Below are positions 1 through 5,376 of a DNA stretch of 5,376 bases, piece by piece. The translations under genes and the position numbers were made by a program. Within the stretch, counting starts at the first letter, position 1. Each line of letters starts with the position of its first letter. The stretch is taken from NCBI GenBank assembly GCA_023423775.1, contig JAFAEZ010000181.1, positions 1 to 5,376 on the forward strand, read 5' to 3'. The DNA comes from Pseudomonadota bacterium. Its GTDB lineage: Bacteria > Pseudomonadota > Alphaproteobacteria > Sphingomonadales > Sphingomonadaceae. The notes under the pieces are model-generated. The model was given only the letters and a program-made list of their open reading frames with translations. It did no database searches and was not told the origin of the DNA.

Positions 1-1054
1 GGGCGCGGCCGATATCGGGCAGTGCCTTCAGCTGGCGGCGGATCGCGTCGCGCGCGCCGGCATCGCGCTCGAACAAAGCGACCAAGTCGAGCCGACCCTC
101 GATCAACGCGCGATCGAGCAACGGCGCGCCGATATCGGCGGCGAGCAGGCGGGCGCCGGCCCCGGTCACCGTGCGGTCGATCGCGGCGAGCAGGCTACCC
201 GCGCGGGTGCCGCCGGCCGAGACGGTGAGCTCGAGGCTCTCGCGCGTCGCCGCGTCGATCATCATGTGCCCGTCGGGCGCGCGGCGGACCGGCGGGCGCA
301 GGAAGGGCAAAGATTCCCGCGCGACCTCGTCAAGATAGGCGAGCAGGCCGCCCGCGGCGCACAGCGACGGACGATCGAACTGGCCGAAGCCGTCGAGCGT
401 CGCGACTCCGAACCGCTCCATCAGTTTCTTCTCGGCGGCGACACTGTCGAACCCTGCCTTGCGTTGCTGGACCGCGATTCCGTCGAGCGGCTCGGGCGCG
501 ACGATCTCGGCGGCAGCAAGTCGGGCGAGCTCGGCGTCGAGCGCGCCGGCGGCGACCGAGGACAGTTCGAACCGGCCGGTTGAAATGTCGGCCGCGGCGA
601 GGCCGAAGCGATCGCCGACCCGGACCACGGCGACCAGCCAGTTGGCGGCGCGCGAGTCGAGCAAGGCTTCCTCGGTCAGCGTGCCGGCTGTGACGACGCG
701 GACGATGGCGCGGGCGACGACCGACTTGGAGCCGCGCTTCTTGGCCTCGGCCGGGCTCTCGGTCTGCTCGGCAATGGCGACGCGGTGGCCGGCGCGGATC
801 AGGCGGGCGAGATAGGCTTCGGCGGCGCCGATCGGCACGCCGCACATCGGGATCGGCGCGCCCTCATGCTCGCCGCGCGCGGTGAGCGCGATGTCGAGGC
901 AGGCGGCGGCGGCCTTGGCGTCGTCGAAGAACAGTTCGAAGAAGTCGCCCATCCGATAGAATAACAGGCAATCCTGCGCCTCGGCCTTCAGCGCCAGATA
1001 TTGCGCCATCATGGGCGTGGGTGCGTTGCTGCTTTCTTTGACCTTGGTCGCCAT
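1..1054 (-). CDS. mutS: DNA mismatch repair protein MutS, N-terminal part (3' end beyond the window)
   Basis: MutS recognises base mismatches and small loops in DNA and, with ATP, recruits MutL to start mismatch repair. The reverse strand is open without a stop from ATG at 1054 to the window edge (351 complete codons). The mismatch-binding domain I comes first (about residues 15-125) and holds YRMGDFFELFFDDA; F38 and E40 form the Phe-x-Glu motif that in this family stacks on and contacts the mispaired base. PIPMCGVP and VAIAEQTE are further domain I signatures. A connector domain II follows (about 126-260). The start of the core/lever domain III follows that, with MMIDAATRESLELT, DRTVTGAGARLL and, at the cut end, ALPDIGRA. 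The ATPase domain lies outside the window. After MCGVP the protein reads IGAAEAYL, where many relatives have an aromatic or valine followed by His. ATG 1054 has no Shine-Dalgarno; the ATGATG at codons 15-16 is an alternative start, but the 14-residue leader is normal for alphaproteobacterial MutS. The gene is divergent from maeB. Confidence 0.96.
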   Translation of the reverse strand, partial: MATKVKESSNAPTPMMAQYLALKAEAQDCLLFYRMGDFFELFFDDAKAAAACLDIALTARGEHEGAPIPMCGVPIGAAEAYLARLIRAGHRVAIAEQTESPAEAKKRGSKSVVARAIVRVVTAGTLTEEALLDSRAANWLVAVVRVGDRFGLAAADISTGRFELSSVAAGALDAELARLAAAEIVAPEPLDGIAVQQRKAGFDSVAAEKKLMERFGVATLDGFGQFDRPSLCAAGGLLAYLDEVARESLPFLRPPVRRAPDGHMMIDAATRESLELTVSAGGTRAGSLLAAIDRTVTGAGARLLAADIGAPLLDRALIEGRLDLVALFERDAGARDAIRRQLKALPDIGRA

Positions 1055-1176
1055 GGGAGCCGGGATAATGGCTGAATCGCCGCTGCGAAACCGGCTTGTG
1101 CGGCCTGTGCGGCTTTCCGCCCCTTGCCGCCGTAGCGTCGCCGAGCCTAGAGCTTCGCGCAGACAGGGAGACTGAG
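1055..1176. promoter_or_regulatory. Divergent intergenic region between mutS and maeB
   Basis: This 122-bp gap separates two genes read away from each other, so promoters for both should lie here or overlap the gene starts. No convincing -35/-10 pair is visible for maeB. On the mutS side the reverse strand reads CATTAT at 1070-1065, ten bases before the ATG. As a -10 box it would give almost no leader, and it has no matching -35. No operator-like inverted repeat stands out. The function is inferred from gene orientation only. Confidence 0.4.
1165..1170 (+). promoter_or_regulatory. Ribosome binding site of maeB
   Basis: AGGGAG lies six bases before ATG 1177. It decides the maeB start over in-frame codons further upstream (from TTG 1096), whose translation shares nothing with malic enzymes, while the protein from 1177 begins in the same way as other MaeB proteins. 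Confidence 0.75.
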
Positions 1177-3441
<2,265 letters not shown>

Positions 3442-3456
3442 CCGAGATCGGCTCTA

Positions 3457-3478
3457 CGGGCGTGCCGCGGCACGCCCG
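3457..3478. terminator. Perfect 22-bp palindrome, probable bidirectional terminator between maeB and bamE
   Basis: Each 11-base arm is CGGGCGTGCCG or its exact complement, with the centre between 3467 and 3468. Folded as RNA it gives a very GC-rich hairpin of about nine base pairs around a four-base loop. It starts 16 bases after the maeB stop and lies 12 bases beyond the bamE stop, so it could end transcripts from both sides. There is no T-tract on either strand, so it is not a textbook intrinsic terminator. A strong hairpin without a U-run that protects 3' ends or assists Rho is an alternative. Confidence 0.65.
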
Positions 3479-3489
3479 CAAGGACCGGC

Positions 3490-3963
3490 TTATTGCGGGT
3501 TGTCGGCGGTCTGGCCGGGGAGGCCGGCGGCACCGACCTGGCCGATATTGCCGAACAATTCCTCGAAGAAGCCGCGGTCGCGGCCCATCACCGGGGTCTT
3601 GTCGTCCATCGGCTCGATCGAGGCGACCTGCTCGAGCCCGGTCTTGTTGACCGCGACGACGTTGCCGGCTTCGTCGAACCGGACGTGAAGCACGGTCTGG
3701 GCGGTCGGCTTGGGCATCTTGAAGGCGAGCTGCTTGGTGTCGCGCGACACATAATACCAGTCGCGCTGGTCGAACTGGCCCGTGAAGGTCGGCCGGCCGA
3801 GCGTGCCCTGGACCGATTCGCGATTGTCGACGCCGGGCTGGACCGAGGCGACGAGCACGTCGTCGACGAGATAACCCTGGTGATCGCGGATCTGGGTGCA
3901 GGCGGTGGTCGCGAGGCCCATGCCGACAATCAGGGCAAAGCTGCGTCCGAACCGGAAGGTCAT
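3490..3963 (-). CDS. bamE: BamE-like outer-membrane lipoprotein (SmpA/OmlA family)
   Basis: BamE is a small lipoprotein of the BAM complex, which folds and inserts beta-barrel proteins into the outer membrane; it acts on the periplasmic face. The 157-residue product begins with a basic segment (R4, R7) and a hydrophobic stretch (9-18) ending in TTAC, making C22 the likely lipidated cysteine. Threonine at the -3 position is a weak lipobox. The SmpA/OmlA domain spans about 27-110: GYLVDDVLVASVQPG, then the helix DNRESVQGTLGRPTFTG with its typical LG-x-P, then WYYVSRDT and HVRFDEAGNVVAV. The E. coli protein is about 113 residues; the excess is a C-terminal tail (about 113-157). ATG 3963 is supported by AGGAGA seven bases upstream and by the signal peptide beginning there; an upstream in-frame ATG at 4059 would place 32 unrelated residues before the signal peptide. 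The gene is convergent with maeB and divergent from the chaperone gene. Confidence 0.9.
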   Translation of the reverse strand: MTFRFGRSFALIVGMGLATTACTQIRDHQGYLVDDVLVASVQPGVDNRESVQGTLGRPTFTGQFDQRDWYYVSRDTKQLAFKMPKPTAQTVLHVRFDEAGNVVAVNKTGLEQVASIEPMDDKTPVMGRDRGFFEELFGNIGQVGAAGLPGQTADNPQ

Positions 3964-4094
3964 TGAGAAATCTCCTGAAACGCCGGACGCATCACATCCG
4001 CGCCTGGCGCCCGCCTTGCGGGCCGCCTGTGTTTCCCCAATATGCAATTTCGTCCCCAAGGCGCAAGTGCGCGCCGCAGCAGCAAAGGTCTAGC
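3964..4094. promoter_or_regulatory. Divergent intergenic region between bamE and the chaperone gene
   Basis: This 131-bp gap must serve both directions. On the reverse strand it holds a plausible bamE promoter (listed separately) and the bamE ribosome site AGGAGA (complement of 3971-3976, seven bases before the ATG). A small inverted repeat GCCCGC-CTT-GCGGGC at 4009-4023 would form a six-pair hairpin in the bamE leader. For the plus-strand gene, TTGCGG at 4016-4021 is a possible -35, but no good -10 follows at normal spacing. Confidence 0.45.
4039..4066 (-). promoter_or_regulatory. Candidate sigma-70-type promoter of bamE
   Basis: The reverse strand reads TTGCGC (4066-4061), a 16-base spacer, then CATATT (4044-4039). 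Each hexamer matches four of six consensus bases. This would give a bamE leader of roughly 70 bases. The spacer is the least GC-rich part of the gap. The -35 overlaps the inverted repeat GCGCA-AG-TGCGC (4061-4072). This is a by-eye call only. Confidence 0.35.
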
Positions 4095-4616
4095 GTGTCC
4101 TTCCTCTCCCGCCTGTTCGGCGATGAAAAACGGCAACGGCAGCATCTCGAGCCGCTCTACGGCGCGATCGTTGCCGCCGGCCGCGATCCCGCCTGGTATC
4201 TGGAGGGACAGGTGCCCGACACGATCGACGGCCGGTTCGACGTGATCGCCGCCGTGCTGACCCTCGTCCTGCTCCGGCTCGAGCAGGAGGGTAACGGCAC
4301 CAAGCAGGACAGCGTCCTCCTCACCGAATTGTTTGTCGCCGACATGGACGGCTCAATCCGCCAGATGGGGATCGGTGACCTGATGGTGGGCAAGCATATC
4401 GGCCGGATGATGTCCGCGCTCGGCGGCCGCTTGGCGGCGTTCCGGGCGGTCGGCGCCGGCTCGCTGGAGGCGCCGGTGGCGCGCAACATCTTCCACGATT
4501 CGCCGCCTTCGCCCGCCGCGCTGGCGTTCGTCGCCCGCCGTTTCGAATCGCTGCGCGACAGGCTCGGGGCGATTCCCGCCGACCGGCTGCTCGCTGGGGA
4601 GATGCCCGCTTTATGA
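4095..4616 (+). CDS. Ubiquinol-cytochrome c chaperone family protein (Cbp3/UQCC1-like)
   Basis: Members of this family (Cbp3 in yeast, UQCC1 in animals) help synthesis and assembly of cytochrome b into respiratory complex III; the bacterial proteins are assigned by homology and their exact role is less settled. The 173-residue product begins MSFLSRLFGDEKR. It has the family core: LEPLYGAIVAAGRDPAWYL (18-36), FDVIAAVLTLVLLRLE (48-63) and the signature LFVADMDGSIRQMGIGD (79-95), followed by VGKHIGRMMSALGGRL and a C-terminal helix with FVARRFESLRDRL. There is no signal peptide; the hydrophobic stretch at 50-60 fits a buried helix better than a membrane segment. The start is GTG 4095: no in-frame ATG precedes the core, AAAGG (4084-4088) lies six bases upstream, and starting further back would overlap the bamE leader. 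The stop overlaps the next start (ATGA), so the two genes are almost certainly co-transcribed. Confidence 0.88.
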   Translation: MSFLSRLFGDEKRQRQHLEPLYGAIVAAGRDPAWYLEGQVPDTIDGRFDVIAAVLTLVLLRLEQEGNGTKQDSVLLTELFVADMDGSIRQMGIGDLMVGKHIGRMMSALGGRLAAFRAVGAGSLEAPVARNIFHDSPPSPAALAFVARRFESLRDRLGAIPADRLLAGEMPAL

Positions 4617-5137
4617 CCCCCGAATTCAGCCGCACCGTCCGCATCGACACGCTGGGCAGCGCCCCGCGCGCCATGACGATCGAAGCCGACGAGGCCGAGC
4701 GCGCCGCTTTGGCCGAACGCTTCGGGCTGGTGTCGATCGAGAGCTTGGTGGCCGAAGTGGCGCTTAGCCGGGCGGACGAAGCCGTGACCGCCGCCGGAAC
4801 ACTCAAGGCCGCGGTGACCCAGAGCTGCGTCGCCACCGCGGTGCCGGTGCCGGCCACGGTGGAGGAACCCTTCACCATCCTGTTCCGGCCGCAGCCGCGA
4901 GGGCATAGCGACGAGGAGATCGAGCTCAGCGAGCACGAGATGGACGTCGTCTTCTACGACGGAGCGATGGTCGACATCGGCGACGCGGTGGCCGAATCGC
5001 TGTCGCTCGGCCTCGATCCCTATCCGCGCGCGCCCGATGCCGAGGCGGCGCTGCGTGATGCCGGCGTCAAAAGCGAGGAAGAGATGGAGGCCGAGCGCGT
5101 GGCGCGGAGTCCGTTCGCGGCGCTGCGCAAAGAATGA
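4613..5137 (+). CDS. DUF177 domain-containing protein (YceD-like)
   Basis: This 174-residue protein belongs to the DUF177/YceD family. In many bacteria such genes sit beside rpmF (ribosomal protein L32), and plant relatives are reported in 23S rRNA processing, so a role in ribosome or rRNA metabolism is likely but not shown here. Visible features are an N-terminal segment EFSRTVRIDTLG, the family core around GTLKAAVTQSCVAT (62-75) with C72 at the usual cysteine position, and an acidic stretch HSDEEIELSEHEMDVVFYDG (97-116). Then come DIGDAVAESLSLGLDPYPRAP (family pattern of D-lead, LxL, PxPRxP) and a C-terminal SPFAAL (165-170). The ATG lies inside the stop of the chaperone gene (ATGA, four-base overlap), implying translational coupling. 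No rpmF follows; the next gene is a VOC protein 34 bases on. Confidence 0.88.
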   Translation: MTPEFSRTVRIDTLGSAPRAMTIEADEAERAALAERFGLVSIESLVAEVALSRADEAVTAAGTLKAAVTQSCVATAVPVPATVEEPFTILFRPQPRGHSDEEIELSEHEMDVVFYDGAMVDIGDAVAESLSLGLDPYPRAPDAEAALRDAGVKSEEEMEAERVARSPFAALRKE

Positions 5138-5171
5138 TAGGATCGACCGCCTGACCAAAGGGAGGGCGGCC

Positions 5172-5376
5172 ATGAGCGGACTCATACCCTATCTCACCAT
5201 CACCGGCGGCCGGGCCGCAGAGGCGGTGGATTTCTACAAGCGGGCTTTCGACGCCGAGGAACTGGGCCGGCATCCCGCCGACGATGGGCGGCGGCTGATG
5301 CACGCGCACCTGCGCATCAACGGCGACGATTTGATGCTGTCGGACGACTTTCCCGAGTTTCGCGGCGGCAGCGACG
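5172..5376 (+). CDS. PhnB-like VOC/glyoxalase-fold protein, N-terminal part (3' end beyond the window)
   Basis: Only the first 68 codons are present. The sequence MSGLIPYLTITGGRAAEAVD, then FYKRAFDAEELGR, then LMHAHLRINGDDLMLSDDFP has the beta-alpha-beta-beta pattern and signatures of the PhnB-like branch of the VOC superfamily (often labelled 3-demethylubiquinone-9 3-methyltransferase-like or glyoxalase/bleomycin-resistance-like). Members of this branch are small soluble proteins, mostly of unknown substrate; neither a glyoxalase nor a methyltransferase role can be claimed from this fragment. The start ATG 5172 has a strong Shine-Dalgarno, AGGGAGG (5159-5165), six bases upstream. The gap to the preceding DUF177 gene is 34 bases, in the same direction and with no terminator visible, so read-through is possible, but there is no functional link to argue for a true operon. 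Confidence 0.85.
   Translation, partial: MSGLIPYLTITGGRAAEAVDFYKRAFDAEELGRHPADDGRRLMHAHLRINGDDLMLSDDFPEFRGGSD

Noticed and set aside
9..140. Repeated GATATC-centred palindromes (9-18 and 127-140)
   Set aside because: Both lie in mutS and encode D-I-G in a high-GC codon context. Short palindromes of this kind arise from codon choice, and there is no spacing or repetition suggesting a binding array.
22..845. Several plus- and minus-strand open frames in the first 850 bases
   Set aside because: All overlap the reverse-strand mutS frame, which is open to the window edge and carries clear MutS motifs. The alternatives are arginine-rich and featureless.
1096..1176. N-terminal extension of MaeB by 27 residues from TTG 1096
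   Set aside because: The added residues have no counterpart in MaeB proteins, TTG is a poor start, and ATG 1177 has a good ribosome site six bases upstream.
4157..5185. A 342-codon reverse-strand open frame across the chaperone and DUF177 genes
   Set aside because: It is a shadow of two overlapping plus-strand genes, both with recognised family motifs. Its own product has no recognisable domain and is rich in R, S and A.

Overview
The window is a dense, GC-rich (visibly well over 60% G+C) piece of housekeeping chromosome from an alphaproteobacterium, most likely a sphingomonad (Sphingomonadales). The evidence is the gene set and order: a bamE-type lipoprotein gene divergent from a ubiquinol-cytochrome c chaperone gene that overlaps a DUF177/YceD gene, next to a hybrid malic enzyme and mutS. 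The taxonomic call is inference from recalled gene neighbourhoods and protein similarity, not from a search.

Layout, left to right: (1) 1-1054, minus strand: the N-terminal 351 codons of the mismatch-repair ATPase MutS, running off the left edge. (2) 1055-1176: a 122-bp divergent intergenic region between mutS and maeB. (3) 1177-3441, plus strand: a complete maeB-type hybrid malic enzyme of 754 residues, with an NADP-malic enzyme part fused to a phosphotransacetylase-like part. (4) 3442-3489: a short convergent gap holding a perfect 22-bp palindrome, probably a bidirectional terminator. (5) 3490-3963, minus strand: a BamE/SmpA/OmlA-like outer-membrane lipoprotein of 157 residues. (6) 3964-4094: a 131-bp divergent intergenic region. 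(7) 4095-4616, plus strand: a Cbp3/UQCC1-type ubiquinol-cytochrome c chaperone family protein with a GTG start. (8) 4613-5137: a DUF177 (YceD-like) protein, coupled to the preceding gene by an ATGA overlap. (9) 5172-5376: the start of a PhnB-like VOC/glyoxalase-fold gene, cut by the right edge.

The genes serve different core functions: DNA repair (mutS), supply of pyruvate and reducing power from malate (maeB), outer-membrane protein assembly (bamE), respiratory complex III assembly (chaperone), and a YceD-family protein linked elsewhere to ribosome or rRNA metabolism. I found no mobile element, CRISPR array, tRNA, rRNA, phage or defence gene, and nothing that looks like an undescribed system. 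The points worth a second look are modest: an altered phosphotransacetylase active-site signature in MaeB, the absence of a Shine-Dalgarno before mutS, the terminator palindrome, the BamE C-terminal tail and atypical lipobox, and the coupling of a complex III chaperone to a DUF177 gene.
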